Below, one piece after another: positions 1 to 8,318 of a stretch of 64,000 nucleotides of DNA. The first letter of the stretch is position 1. The number at the start of each line of letters is the position of its first letter. The notes below the pieces were generated by a model. The model was not told the DNA's origin, ran no database searches, and worked only from the letters and a program-made list of their open reading frames with translations. The DNA lies in the NCBI GenBank assembly GCA_963739975.1, contig CAVUCK010000021.1:1-64000 (forward strand). The letters are read 5' to 3'. The translations under genes were made by a program, and so were the position numbers. Source of the stretch: JALZMG01 sp963739975 (lineage in GTDB: Bacteria; Actinomycetota; Acidimicrobiia; Acidimicrobiales; Ilumatobacteraceae).

Positions 1-1073
1 AACTCCATGACGTCGCCGTCGCGGGCGACGTAGTCCTTGCCCTCGAGGCGGATCTTGCCGACGTCCTTGGCCTTGGTCCACGAGCCGAGCTCGAGCAGCT
101 CCCGCCAGTCGATCACCTCGGCCCGGATGAACCCGCGCTGGAAGTCGGTGTGGATCCGCCCGGCGCACTGCGGCGCCGTCGATCCGTCGACGAACGTCCA
201 CGCCCGGCTCTCCTTGTCCCCGGTGGTGAGGAACGTACGCAGGCCGAGCAGGTGGTAGGCGCTGCGGACCATCCGGAACAGCGCGCCCTCGCCGAGCCCG
301 AGGCCGGTCAGGACCTCGGCCCGTTCGACCGGGTCCTCGATCGCCGCCGCCTCCGCTTCCAGCTGGACGCACATGCCGATCGTCTCGACGTCCTCTCCGG
401 CGTCGGTCAGCTCGGCGCGCACGCCCGCCTCCAGCACCGGGATGGCGTCGAGATCGTCCTCGCCGACGTTGACGACGGCCAGCACGCGGCGGTTGGTCAG
501 CAGGAAGTGCGGCGCCAGCGTGACCCGCTGTTCGGCGTCGAGCCCGGCCCGGTAGAGGGGACGGCCGTCGGCGAGGGCGTCGTTGGCCGCCCGCAGGGCA
601 GCCAGCTCGTCACCGAGCGAGCGGTCGAGCTTGGCCTGGCGCTGCACCTGGGAAAGGCGCTTCTCGACCGTCTCGAGGTCGGCCAGCGCCAGCTCCAGCT
701 CCAGGACCCGCAGGTGCTCCAGCGGGTCGGACGGCCCTGGCACGTCGTCGTCGAGGAAGGCGCGCAGGACGAACACGATCGCGTCGACCTCGCGGATGTT
801 GGCGAGGAACCGGTTGCCCAGACCCTCGCCCTTGCTGGCGCCTTCGACCAGGCCGCCGATGTCGACGACCTCGACGGCGGCGGGCACGACATTGCGGCTG
901 GCCGACATCTCGGCGAGCCGGTCGAGTCGCTCGTCGGGCACCTTGGCGACGCCGATGTTGGGATCCTTCGTGGCGAAGGCGTAGGGGGCGGCCAGGGCCC
1001 CGCCGCCCGTCAACGCGTTGTAGAGCGAGCTCTTGCCAGCGTTGGGGAGGCCGACCAGGCCGAATCGCTCCAT
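1..1073 (-). CDS. ychF: Redox-regulated ATPase YchF, missing last residues
   Basis: YchF is a universally conserved Obg-related cytosolic P-loop ATPase associated with ribosomes and stress responses. The translation starts MERFGLVGLPNAGKSS, which contains the G1 motif, continues with a DIGGLVEGASKGEGLGN switch region, a coiled-coil insert around residues 120-170, and ends in a TGS domain (IHTDFQRGFIRAEV, then DGDVMEF). The reading frame is open to the window edge, and only a few terminal residues of the usual ~360 are missing. It lies 17 bp downstream of the isomerase-like gene on the same strand, so the two may be cotranscribed. Identification is secure. Confidence 0.95.
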   Translation of the reverse strand, partial: MERFGLVGLPNAGKSSLYNALTGGGALAAPYAFATKDPNIGVAKVPDERLDRLAEMSASRNVVPAAVEVVDIGGLVEGASKGEGLGNRFLANIREVDAIVFVLRAFLDDDVPGPSDPLEHLRVLELELALADLETVEKRLSQVQRQAKLDRSLGDELAALRAANDALADGRPLYRAGLDAEQRVTLAPHFLLTNRRVLAVVNVGEDDLDAIPVLEAGVRAELTDAGEDVETIGMCVQLEAEAAAIEDPVERAEVLTGLGLGEGALFRMVRSAYHLLGLRTFLTTGDKESRAWTFVDGSTAPQCAGRIHTDFQRGFIRAEVIDWRELLELGSWTKAKDVGKIRLEGKDYVARDGDVME

Positions 1074-1090
1074 CGGCCGGCCGAGGCTAT

Positions 1091-1894
1091 CTATCCGGCG
1101 GCGAGCATCGCCCGGGAGGCAGCCAGCACGACCCGGGCCCGTTCGGTGGCGTCGGGGTAGCCCGTTCGCAGCGCCGCCGAACGCAGCTCCATGCTGAACG
1201 GCGTCGACGGCGGGAGCGCCGCCATCAGGTCGTCGAGGGGGAGCGCTCCCGCACCGGGGAGCAGTCGGCCGTCGAGGGCCTCAGCGACGAGATCTTCGTG
1301 CGGTGGCCGCTCGGCGGGGGCGTCGCAGAGCTGGGCGTAGGGCAGCAGCGCCGGGTCGAGGGCGGCGACGTCGCCCGGGGAGTCTGCGGCCCGGTCGAGG
1401 TGCAGGGCGTCCACGAGCACGCCGCCGGCAGGGTGACCGGCGGCCAGCACGACGCCGACGGCGTCAGCGAGCGTGCGCACGGTCGTGAAGCGCATGAACT
1501 CGAGGACAGGGCGGACCCCGACGGTCTCGGCGTGGGCGCAGAGCTCGGCGAACTGGGCGGCCGTGCGGGCGAGGTCGGGGTCGAGGCTGATGGTCAGCAC
1601 GAACTCGGCACCGACATCGGCGGCGATGTCGACGACGCGCTTGGGGTCGTCCAGCAGGCGGTCGGGGGCGAGGCGGATGACCTCGGCGTCGAGGGCCCGC
1701 AGCCCGGTGTCGGCGAGGCGGGTGCGCACCTCGTCGCCGATGGCCGGCGTCCATGTGGCCAGGTCGACCCACACGCCCGAGGCGTCGAACCCGGCCGCTG
1801 CGGCGGCCGTCACGGTGTCCGGCGGCGAGCACTCCGGCACCGTCCCCGCGGCGAGCGACAGCACGTGGTCGAGCACGCCCGCAGCCTGCCCCAC
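1091..1894 (-). CDS. Sugar phosphate isomerase/epimerase-like TIM-barrel protein
   Basis: This 267-residue protein starts at GTG. It has the periodic beta/alpha pattern of the xylose-isomerase-like TIM barrel (AP endonuclease family 2 fold). Typical strand ends carrying acidic or metal-binding residues are visible, such as RPVLEFMRF near residue 130, GVLVDALHL near 160 and SMELRS near 235. These fit family members that bind a divalent metal and isomerise or epimerise sugar-like substrates. The substrate cannot be told. It is transcribed toward ychF and is divergent from the short methyltransferase gene, with only 35 bp between the starts. Confidence 0.75.
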   Translation of the reverse strand: MGQAAGVLDHVLSLAAGTVPECSPPDTVTAAAAAGFDASGVWVDLATWTPAIGDEVRTRLADTGLRALDAEVIRLAPDRLLDDPKRVVDIAADVGAEFVLTISLDPDLARTAAQFAELCAHAETVGVRPVLEFMRFTTVRTLADAVGVVLAAGHPAGGVLVDALHLDRAADSPGDVAALDPALLPYAQLCDAPAERPPHEDLVAEALDGRLLPGAGALPLDDLMAALPPSTPFSMELRSAALRTGYPDATERARVVLAASRAMLAAG

Positions 1895-2808
1895 GCCCGG
1901 TTCCGACGATGAATCGAGGACGGAGATCCATGCCGGTGGCGGCGCGGAATCGCGATGCTGGCGGGGTGTCGACGCGACTCGAGGAGCTCGTGGACTCGCT
2001 GCAGTTGGGCGGCGACGAGGACGTGCTGGAGGTCGGGTTCGGGCACGGCGTGGCGGCGACGCTGGTGGTGGAGCGGCTGACGACGGGCACGTACACGGGC
2101 GTCGACCGGTCGGCGAAGATGGTCGCCGCGGCGCAGCAGCGCAACCGTCAGGCGGTCGACGCCGGTCGGGCCCGGTTCATCGAGGCGTCGTTCACGGACG
2201 CCGACCTGCCCACGGCTGGCTTCGACGTGATCTTCGCCGCTCGCGTCGTGGCGATGTTCCGCCCGCCCGAGCAGGCGCTCAGCCGGCAGCTGTTGCGCCC
2301 CGGCGGCCGCCTCGTCCTGGCCCATGACGACCCGCCCGGAGGGCGTGGCCGTCGTGGGTGACGGGAAGGGGTCGCGGAGGGTGAAGGCGTCGGCGCTCGG
2401 GCCGTCGCGGTGCAGGTGGTCGAGCCGCTCGACGGCGTCGGCGACGGTCGGCGCGGTGCCGGCGACGACCCACCAGCACACCAGGTAGGTCTCGTCCATC
2501 CGCTCGAACCACTCCCGCCGGCGGCGCAGGAAGCTCGTGTGGCTGGTGCGGAACACGAAGTCGCGCAGGGCGTCCGGCGACTCCCACACCGACAGGTTGA
2601 TGATCGTCAGCGGGTCGTCGTAGGCCCGCACGTAGCTGGACGACTGCCCCGACTCGTCCTGCAACCGCCACACGAACCCCGGTGACGACTCGGCCAGGGC
2701 GTTGACCATGTCCAGTGCCTCCACGAACGGCGCCGTGTCGGGGTGGTCCAGCGGCTGGCGCAGGCGGGCGATGTTGAACTCGGCCAGCTGCCAGGACGCG
2801 TCGGTCAC
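1810..2808 (-). CDS. DUF3291 family protein with abnormal antisense C-terminal extension
   Basis: Residues 1-160 match the DUF3291 pattern: WQLAEFNIARLRQPLD near the start, SPGFVWRLQ, NLSVWESPDALRDFVF, the basic RRRREWFER segment and CWWVVAG, ending DAFTLRDPFPSP, where such proteins normally stop. DUF3291 proteins have a dimeric alpha/beta-barrel-like fold of unknown activity. The open frame then continues another ~170 residues straight through the antisense strand of the neighbouring methyltransferase, with arginine-rich sequence unlike any domain. The true functional part is 2328-2808. The natural stop appears lost. It follows the arylsulfatase gene by 78 bp on the same strand. Confidence 0.6.
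   Translation of the reverse strand: MTDASWQLAEFNIARLRQPLDHPDTAPFVEALDMVNALAESSPGFVWRLQDESGQSSSYVRAYDDPLTIINLSVWESPDALRDFVFRTSHTSFLRRRREWFERMDETYLVCWWVVAGTAPTVADAVERLDHLHRDGPSADAFTLRDPFPSPTTATPSGRVVMGQDEAAAGAQQLPAERLLGRAEHRHDASGEDHVEASRGQVGVRERRLDEPGPTGVDRLTVALLRRGDHLRRPVDARVRARRQPLHHQRRRHAVPEPDLQHVLVAAQLQRVHELLESRRHPASIAIPRRHRHGSPSSIHRRNRAWGRLRACSTTCCRSPRGRCRSARRRTP
1930..2361 (+). CDS. Class I SAM-dependent methyltransferase, C-terminally short
   Basis: The 143-residue product carries the class I methyltransferase core: motif I as VLEVGFGHGVAA (about residue 30), the acidic motif II region TYTGVDRS, motif III around FIEASFTDADLP, and the post-motif LLRPGGRLVLAHD. In the family this last strand is normally followed by 30 to 60 more residues. 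Here the protein ends after nine residues of low-complexity sequence (PPGGRGRRG). The gene converges on and overlaps the DUF3291 gene, so the 3' end may have been lost by deletion. The substrate is unknown. Catalytic competence is doubtful. Confidence 0.65.
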   Translation: MPVAARNRDAGGVSTRLEELVDSLQLGGDEDVLEVGFGHGVAATLVVERLTTGTYTGVDRSAKMVAAAQQRNRQAVDAGRARFIEASFTDADLPTAGFDVIFAARVVAMFRPPEQALSRQLLRPGGRLVLAHDDPPGGRGRRG

Positions 2809-2886
2809 GAACCGAAGGTAGGCGACCCTGCCCGTCGCTGCGCCGTCGGACGCGATGGACCGCGGTGCCTCATCCTGCGGCCAGGT

Positions 2887-5253
2887 TCATTGCCTCGCCA
2901 TCGCGACTCGCATGCGCTCTTCAGGGCTGATGAGGTGGTCGAGGTCCTCGGCCGCCTCGTCGCCGTCGAGCTGCACCCAATGGATCCGACCGGTGAACTC
3001 GCTGTCCTTGGCTCCGTAGTCGTCGCTGACCGGCGTGGCGCTGTCGCTGCCGATGTCGGTGGTCTCATCGGCCGAGAAGAGCATCGGCACGGTGGCATCG
3101 ACGCGTCCTTCACCGACCTTCTGGCCGTCCACGAGGAGGGCCACGTCACCGCCTTTGCCGAGACCGCCGCCGTCGTAGGTGAACTCGGCACGCACTTGGT
3201 GTTCGCCTGGCGGAACCGGGTCGGCGCCGTACACCGTGAACCTCTGCAGCCCGAACAAGTTGTAGCAGTAGGCCGGACGGCCGTCGGCGAGGTACAGGCT
3301 GAACCCGCCGAACGCCCCGCCTTGGGCGATCAGCACTCCGCTGGCGCCGCCCTCGGGCACGGTGATCGATGCGGTGATCGACAGGGACTTGTTCTTCGTG
3401 ACGATGACCGAGTTCTCGCTCAACCTGCCCATCCCGGCGAACATCAGCTGGGAGTTGCCGTGGATGAGTTGTGGTCGTCCGGCGAGTTCGGCGTTGAATC
3501 GCTCGTATCGCCGGTCGTCGAGCGGCAGCACCTGGTACTTGCCGGCTTCGATCAGCCAGAGGCGTTGCAGGTCGCGCAGCTTGTCGGGCTGCTCGGCGGC
3601 GAGGTCGTGGGCCTGGGTCCAGTCATCAGGGCCGTAGAGCTCCCAGACGTCGTCGTCGAAGGCCGGCATCTCCGTGCCGACCCACGGGATGCTGTGCCGC
3701 GTCACGGCCGTCCAGCCCTCGTGGTAGATGCCGCGGTTGCAGAACATCTCGAAGTACTGCGTCGTGCGCTGCTCCTCGGCGCCCGCGTCATCAAACGTCG
3801 GGATCATGCTCACGCCGTGCATCGGCATCTGGGTGATGCCGTTGACGCTCAGCGGCTGCGGCAGGTCGGCGGCGTCGAGGACGGTCGCGGCGACGTCGAT
3901 CACATGGTGGAACTGCGAACGGAGCTCTCCCTTGGCCGCGAAGCCGTTGGGCCAGTGCACGATCGTGCCGTTGCGGGTGCCGCCCCAGTGCGACGCGATC
4001 TGCTTGGTCCACTGGTAGGGGGTGTCCATCGCATGCGCCCATCCCACGGCGTAGTGGTTGTACGCCGACGGCGAACCGAAGTCGTCGATGCGCGACGCCA
4101 TGAACTCGACCGTCTCCAGCCCGGCCGCGCCGTTGAGGACGACGAGCTCGTTGAAGCAGCCGTTCGGCGTGCCTTCGGCGGAGGCGCCGTTGTCACCGAT
4201 GATCAGGTAGATCAGCGTGTCGTCGAGGATCTCGAGGTCGGCGAGGGCGTCGATCAGCCGGCCGACGTGGTGGTCGGTGTGCTCGAGGAACCCGGCGTAC
4301 ACCTCCATCTGGCGGGCGAGCACCGGCTTCAGGTCGTCGGGCATGTCGTCCCACCCCGGGATCTCGGGCGGACGTGCCGTCAGTTCAGCGTCGGCGGGGA
4401 TGACGCCCAGCTCCTTCTGGCGGGCGAACGTCTCCTCGCGCAGATGGTCCCATCCTTGGTCGAATCGACCCTTGTACTTGTCGGCCCACTCCTTGGGGAC
4501 GTGGTGCGGGGCGTGGGTGGCGCCAGGGGCGAAGTAGACGAAGAACGGCTTGTCCGACATCAGCGCCTTCTGCTGGCGGATCCAGTCGATCGCCTGGTCG
4601 GTCATGTCCTCGGTGAAGTGGTAGCCCTCTTCGGCGGTCCGGTCGGGCTCCACCGGCACCGTGTCGCGGTAGATCGCCGGCGCCCACTGGTTGGTCTCGC
4701 CGCCGATGAACCCGTAGAAGTGCTCGAAGCCGGATCCGGTCGGCCACTGCGTGAACGGTCCCATCGGGCTCGTCTCCCACACGGGCACCTCGTGGCACTT
4801 GCCGAACTGCGCCGTCGAGTACCCGTTGAGCTTCAGCGTCTCGGCCAGCGGGGCGGCCGCCTTCGGACGGATCGAGCTGTAGCCGGGCGCGGCGGTGGCG
4901 ATCTCGGTGATGCCGCCCATGGCCACGGCGTGGTGGTTGCGACCGGTCAGCAGCGCCTGGCGCGTCGGCGAGCACAGCGCGGTCGTGTGGAAGCGGTTGT
5001 ACCGCAGGCCATGGTCGGCGAGACGTTGCGCCGTCGGGCAGTCGATCGGTCCGCCGAACGGGCTGGACGCGGCGAACCCGACGTCATCGATGAGGACCAC
5101 CAGAACGTTCGGCGCACTCGTCGGCGGCCGCAAGGGCTCGATGGCTGGGAACGATGTCGCCGGATCCTTGGCGTCGTAGGTGACCAAGCCGACGTTCGGT
5201 CGGTCAGGGATCGGCAGGACCTGCCGGGCCAGTTGGTCATTGTTGCTCGTCAT
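2887..5253 (-). CDS. Arylsulfatase (FGly-type sulfatase)
   Basis: This is a 788-residue alkaline-phosphatase-superfamily sulfatase that hydrolyses sulfate esters. The metal-binding aspartates appear in LVVLIDDVGF (residues 56-57). The formylglycine signature C-S-P-T-R followed by LLTGR has its modified cysteine at residue 94. Later motifs include the YFAPGATHAPHH segment and IIGDNGAS. No signal peptide is visible, so a cytosolic location is likely. The ATG at 5253 is chosen because the sulfatase N-terminal motif follows directly; the open frame upstream is antisense to the transporter. It sits downstream of the SulP sulfate transporter genes, which suggests a sulfur-acquisition unit. Confidence 0.92.
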   Translation of the reverse strand: MTSNNDQLARQVLPIPDRPNVGLVTYDAKDPATSFPAIEPLRPPTSAPNVLVVLIDDVGFAASSPFGGPIDCPTAQRLADHGLRYNRFHTTALCSPTRQALLTGRNHHAVAMGGITEIATAAPGYSSIRPKAAAPLAETLKLNGYSTAQFGKCHEVPVWETSPMGPFTQWPTGSGFEHFYGFIGGETNQWAPAIYRDTVPVEPDRTAEEGYHFTEDMTDQAIDWIRQQKALMSDKPFFVYFAPGATHAPHHVPKEWADKYKGRFDQGWDHLREETFARQKELGVIPADAELTARPPEIPGWDDMPDDLKPVLARQMEVYAGFLEHTDHHVGRLIDALADLEILDDTLIYLIIGDNGASAEGTPNGCFNELVVLNGAAGLETVEFMASRIDDFGSPSAYNHYAVGWAHAMDTPYQWTKQIASHWGGTRNGTIVHWPNGFAAKGELRSQFHHVIDVAATVLDAADLPQPLSVNGITQMPMHGVSMIPTFDDAGAEEQRTTQYFEMFCNRGIYHEGWTAVTRHSIPWVGTEMPAFDDDVWELYGPDDWTQAHDLAAEQPDKLRDLQRLWLIEAGKYQVLPLDDRRYERFNAELAGRPQLIHGNSQLMFAGMGRLSENSVIVTKNKSLSITASITVPEGGASGVLIAQGGAFGGFSLYLADGRPAYCYNLFGLQRFTVYGADPVPPGEHQVRAEFTYDGGGLGKGGDVALLVDGQKVGEGRVDATVPMLFSADETTDIGSDSATPVSDDYGAKDSEFTGRIHWVQLDGDEAAEDLDHLISPEERMRVAMARQ

Positions 5254-5420
5254 GTCGAGATGTCTCCTCGTCGCCTCATACCGACCGGCGCCGCTTCCGC
5301 CAGCAGCGGTGCAGCCCTGAGTAGACGTTGGGAACTGGTGACGCCGCCTCACCCGGCGTGGGGTGATCGGCTGGTGACGGTTCTGCCGCTGCGACCACGC
5401 GCGACGTGGATCGGATGCGA

Positions 5421-6530
5421 TCAGCGCTGCGGCTCGGCCTCGTCGTCGTGGGGTGGCAACGTGGCCAGCACCGCACCGATCGTCGGGAGGATCCGTTGGC
5501 GGCTGACCGCTGGCAGCGCGGCGACGAGCATCTCCTCGGTGCCCGGCGTCGGCGCGGCGAACCACAGCGTCAGGCCGCGGCGAGCGAGTCGTGCCTCGAA
5601 CGAGGCGAGCTCGATGGCCGCCGTCGTCTCGATCCCGGGGATCGCCGACGCGTCGATCACGACGTCTCGCACGTGCGGTTCGGCGCGGGCGAGTCGGTCG
5701 ATGCGGGCGGTGACTCGCCCTGCGTTGGCGAAGTACAGCCCACCCTCCGGGCGCACGACGAGAACCCCGGAGCGAGGGACGCCGCCACGTTCCGTCGGGA
5801 CGAAGCCGTCGACGGGGTGCTGTCCCATCGTTCGGATCGGCAGCACGTTGATGCCGTGGATGAGCACGAGCACCGAGATGGCGACCGCGATCAGCACACC
5901 GCCCAACACCCCGAACAGCAGGATGCCCACCGCTGCGCCGACGCCGAGGAGGTAGTCCCTGCGGCGGATCCTGGCGATCGCCCGCAACGCAGACAGGTCG
6001 AGCAGTCCGAGCACGGCGACGAGCACGACTGCGCCCAGCGTCGCATCGGCGAGATCCTCGAACAGCGGCGTCAGGAACAGCAGCGTCAACATCCCGAACA
6101 CGCCGGTCAGGGCACCCGCCAGCGGGGATCGCGCCCCGTTTCCATCGTTCACTGCCGTCTGCGACAGCCCGCCAGCAGCCGGGAGCGACTGGAACACGCC
6201 GCCGGCCGCACCAGCGGCGCCGAGGGCGATGAGCTCGCGGTCGGGATTGACCGGAACGTCCGCGTCGCGTTCGTAGGCGCGGGCCGAGGCGATGGATTCC
6301 ACGAAGGCCATCAAGGCGACGCCGAACGCCGCCGGGAGGAGGTCGGCGAGCAGTCCCAGGTCCGGCCACGCAGGTTGCGGGAGCCCGGCCGGGACGGGCG
6401 GCACAAGGCCGACGCCGCGGGCGGCCAGGTCGAACAGCCCGACGGCGAGGATGCCCCCGGCCACACCGACGAGTGCACCGGGGACGCGCGGCGCGAAGCG
6501 GCGCAGGAGGAGGAGCCCGGCGAAGGTCAC
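5421..6530 (-). CDS. SulP family anion transporter, C-terminal part with STAS domain
   Basis: This frame encodes the second half of a SulP transporter. Membrane segments continue from residue 1, including RRFAPRVPGALVGV, the conserved LPAAGGLSQTAVNDGNGARSP loop region and further hydrophobic helices. A cytoplasmic STAS domain follows from about residue 265 (VLVVRPEGGLYFANAG, VVIDASAIPGIE). The GTG start overlaps the upstream stop as GTGA, but homologous SulP proteins are one chain. Joined to the upstream frame it gives about 550 residues, the normal family length. Restoring one base near 6530 gives an unbroken VVLAAVTFAGLLLL. It is therefore read as half of a frameshifted gene. Confidence 0.85.
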   Translation of the reverse strand: MTFAGLLLLRRFAPRVPGALVGVAGGILAVGLFDLAARGVGLVPPVPAGLPQPAWPDLGLLADLLPAAFGVALMAFVESIASARAYERDADVPVNPDRELIALGAAGAAGGVFQSLPAAGGLSQTAVNDGNGARSPLAGALTGVFGMLTLLFLTPLFEDLADATLGAVVLVAVLGLLDLSALRAIARIRRRDYLLGVGAAVGILLFGVLGGVLIAVAISVLVLIHGINVLPIRTMGQHPVDGFVPTERGGVPRSGVLVVRPEGGLYFANAGRVTARIDRLARAEPHVRDVVIDASAIPGIETTAAIELASFEARLARRGLTLWFAAPTPGTEEMLVAALPAVSRQRILPTIGAVLATLPPHDDEAEPQR

Positions 6531-7078
6531 GCGGCCAACACGACGGTGGGTCCGTTGGCGTCGTCGAGCTGGGTGATGGCCGAACGAACCTTCTCGAAGA
6601 AGTTGTCGCCCTCGACGGGAACGCCGAGCACCTTGCCCAGCTGCCCAGCGATGATGACGAGGGCGGTCCCGACCTTGAAGCCGGCGAGCACCGGCGCCGA
6701 GATGAAGTCGGCCACATAGCCGAGTCGCAGGCAGTCAGCGATCAGGAGCAGGCCGCCGGCGACGAACGCCAAGGTGGCGGCGGCGGTGATCGCTTCCGAG
6801 GCCGAGGGCGCGTCGAGCTGGCTGATCGCCGTCACCGTGAGCGCAGCAACCGTCGACGTCGTGCTCACCGAGAGCGGCCGGGACGAGCCGAGCACGGCGT
6901 ACACGACCATCGGCACCGTCGCCACGTACAGGCCGTACTGCACCGGGAGACCGGCGATGGTGGCATAGGCCATGGCTTGGGGCAGCACCACGGCCGCCGT
7001 CGCGATCCCGGCGACGAGGTCGGGCGCCAGCCACGGGCGTCGGTAGCGGGACAACCAGGGGGACAGCCGGGCAGGCAT
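6527..7078 (-). CDS. SulP family anion transporter, N-terminal part
   Basis: The N-terminal ~183 residues show the SulP hallmark after a short basic leader: RPWLAPDLVAGIATAAVVLPQ, then AMAYATIAGLPVQYGLY, alternating hydrophobic helices, and GFKVGTALVIIAGQLGKVLGV. SulP proteins import sulfate or bicarbonate-type anions. I use ATG 7078; an in-frame GTG at 7093 is an alternative. The frame ends at a TGA that overlaps the start of the C-terminal half by 4 bp. The arylsulfatase follows downstream, so release and uptake of sulfate are plausibly coupled. The split is discussed as a finding. Confidence 0.85.
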   Translation of the reverse strand: MPARLSPWLSRYRRPWLAPDLVAGIATAAVVLPQAMAYATIAGLPVQYGLYVATVPMVVYAVLGSSRPLSVSTTSTVAALTVTAISQLDAPSASEAITAAATLAFVAGGLLLIADCLRLGYVADFISAPVLAGFKVGTALVIIAGQLGKVLGVPVEGDNFFEKVRSAITQLDDANGPTVVLAA

Positions 7079-7134
7079 GGACCCAGGCGTCACGGCTTCA
7101 TCTCGGTGGCGACGATCAACGGACCGTAGATCGC

Positions 7135-7326
7135 TCACAGTGTGCGGTCGCGGAGGACGGCGGGCACCACCCGCCGACGGGTGATCCGCTCCCGTACCTC
7201 GGCCGTGCGACCAGATCCGCACGCCTCGATCTCCGCGGCACATTCCTCGCAACGTCGTCGGAGAAGGCGTCGGTCGTCGTCGACCAGCGTCGGCCTACCC
7301 TTGCGGCGTGACGCCGTCGGAAGCAC
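7135..7326 (-). CDS. Possible small hypothetical protein
   Basis: A short frame upstream of the SulP gene encodes up to 63 residues with protein-like composition: an acidic then basic helix (DDDRRLLRRRCEECAAEIE) and a second helix rich in Arg and Glu. The only clear start, ATG 7326, overlaps the first bases of the divergent PHP gene at 7308. No family was recognised. It may be a chance frame in the divergent intergenic region and is reported only because it fills that gap on the strand of the sulfur genes. Confidence 0.25.
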   Translation of the reverse strand: MLPTASRRKGRPTLVDDDRRLLRRRCEECAAEIEACGSGRTAEVRERITRRRVVPAVLRDRTL

Positions 7327-8318
7327 TGGACCGTGTCGTCCACTACCTCGACCGGGCCCACGACAAGGGTTTCAAGGCCAAGGCGTTCGTCCGGGCCCGC
7401 GATGTCGTGCGGTCCACCGACCCGGCCGAGCTCGCCGAACGGGCCGCCGCCGGCACGTTGACGAAGCTCGATGGCATCGGCGACTCGACTGCGGCGGTGA
7501 TCACGGAGGCCCTGAACGGCGAGATCCCGCAGTACCTGGCCCGGCTCGAAGCGGCAACCCAGGTCCCGATCACGGCCGAGGGCCAGCGCTACCGGGACGC
7601 CCTGCGCGGCGACTGCCACCTCCACTCCACGTGGAGCGACGGCGGCGCCCCCATCGAGGACATGGCGGCGACGGCCCAGTCGCTCGGTCACGAGTACATG
7701 GTGCTGACCGACCACTCGGCCCGCCTGACCATCGCCCACGGCCTCGACCGGGCCCGGCTGGAGCGCCAGCTGGCCGACATCGAGGCGCTCAACGCCGGGT
7801 TCGACGACTTCCGCATCCTCACCGGCATGGAGGTCGACATCTTCGAGGACGGCGGCCTCGACCTCGACGACGACCTGCTGGAGCGCCTCGACGTCGTCGT
7901 CGCCAGCGTCCACTCCAAGCTGCGCATGGAGCGCAAGCAGATGACGGAGCGGATGATCATGGCCGTCGCCAACCCACACGTGGACATCCTCGGGCACTGC
8001 ACCGGGCGGATGATCGGCAAGCGCCCGCCGTCGACGTTCGACGCCGACTACGTGTTTGCCGCTTGCAAGCAGTTCGGCACGGCCGTCGAGATCAACTGCC
8101 GGCCCGAGCGCCTGGACCCGCCGCGTGAGCTGCTCGACCTGGCCGTCGACTTCGGCTGCTGGTTCTCGATCGACACCGATGCCCATGCCACCGGCCAGCT
8201 GGAGTGGCAGCCCCACGGCTGCGACCGGGCGGCCGAACGCCGGGTGCCGATCGACCGCATCATCAACACGATGTCGGCCGACGACCTGCTGGCCTGGACG
8301 GCGTCGACGGGTGGCTGA
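7308..8318 (+). CDS. PHP domain phosphoesterase with N-terminal helix-hairpin-helix
   Basis: This 336-residue protein starts at GTG. Residues 1-90 form a PolX-like helical region with a helix-hairpin-helix (LTKLDGIGDSTAAVI). The rest is a PHP domain with metal-binding motifs GDCHLHSTWSDG, LTDHSARL, GMEVDIFEDG, ASVHSKL, DILGHCTGR and IDTDAHAT. The layout equals the C-terminal part of bacterial family X polymerases without the polymerase domain. Such proteins are predicted metal-dependent phosphoesterases or 3'-5' exonucleases in DNA repair. The stop overlaps the start of the next gene by 8 bp, so the two are translationally coupled. Confidence 0.85.
   Translation: MTPSEALDRVVHYLDRAHDKGFKAKAFVRARDVVRSTDPAELAERAAAGTLTKLDGIGDSTAAVITEALNGEIPQYLARLEAATQVPITAEGQRYRDALRGDCHLHSTWSDGGAPIEDMAATAQSLGHEYMVLTDHSARLTIAHGLDRARLERQLADIEALNAGFDDFRILTGMEVDIFEDGGLDLDDDLLERLDVVVASVHSKLRMERKQMTERMIMAVANPHVDILGHCTGRMIGKRPPSTFDADYVFAACKQFGTAVEINCRPERLDPPRELLDLAVDFGCWFSIDTDAHATGQLEWQPHGCDRAAERRVPIDRIINTMSADDLLAWTASTGG

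Noticed and set aside
2743..5955. A 1070-residue forward frame opposite the arylsulfatase
   Set aside because: It is antisense to a clear sulfatase, with composition typical of GC-rich shadow frames.
2887..6717. A 1276-residue reverse frame covering arylsulfatase and part of the transporter region
   Set aside because: Only the part after ATG 5253 is sulfatase-like; the upstream part is Arg-rich and lies on the transporter gene in another frame.
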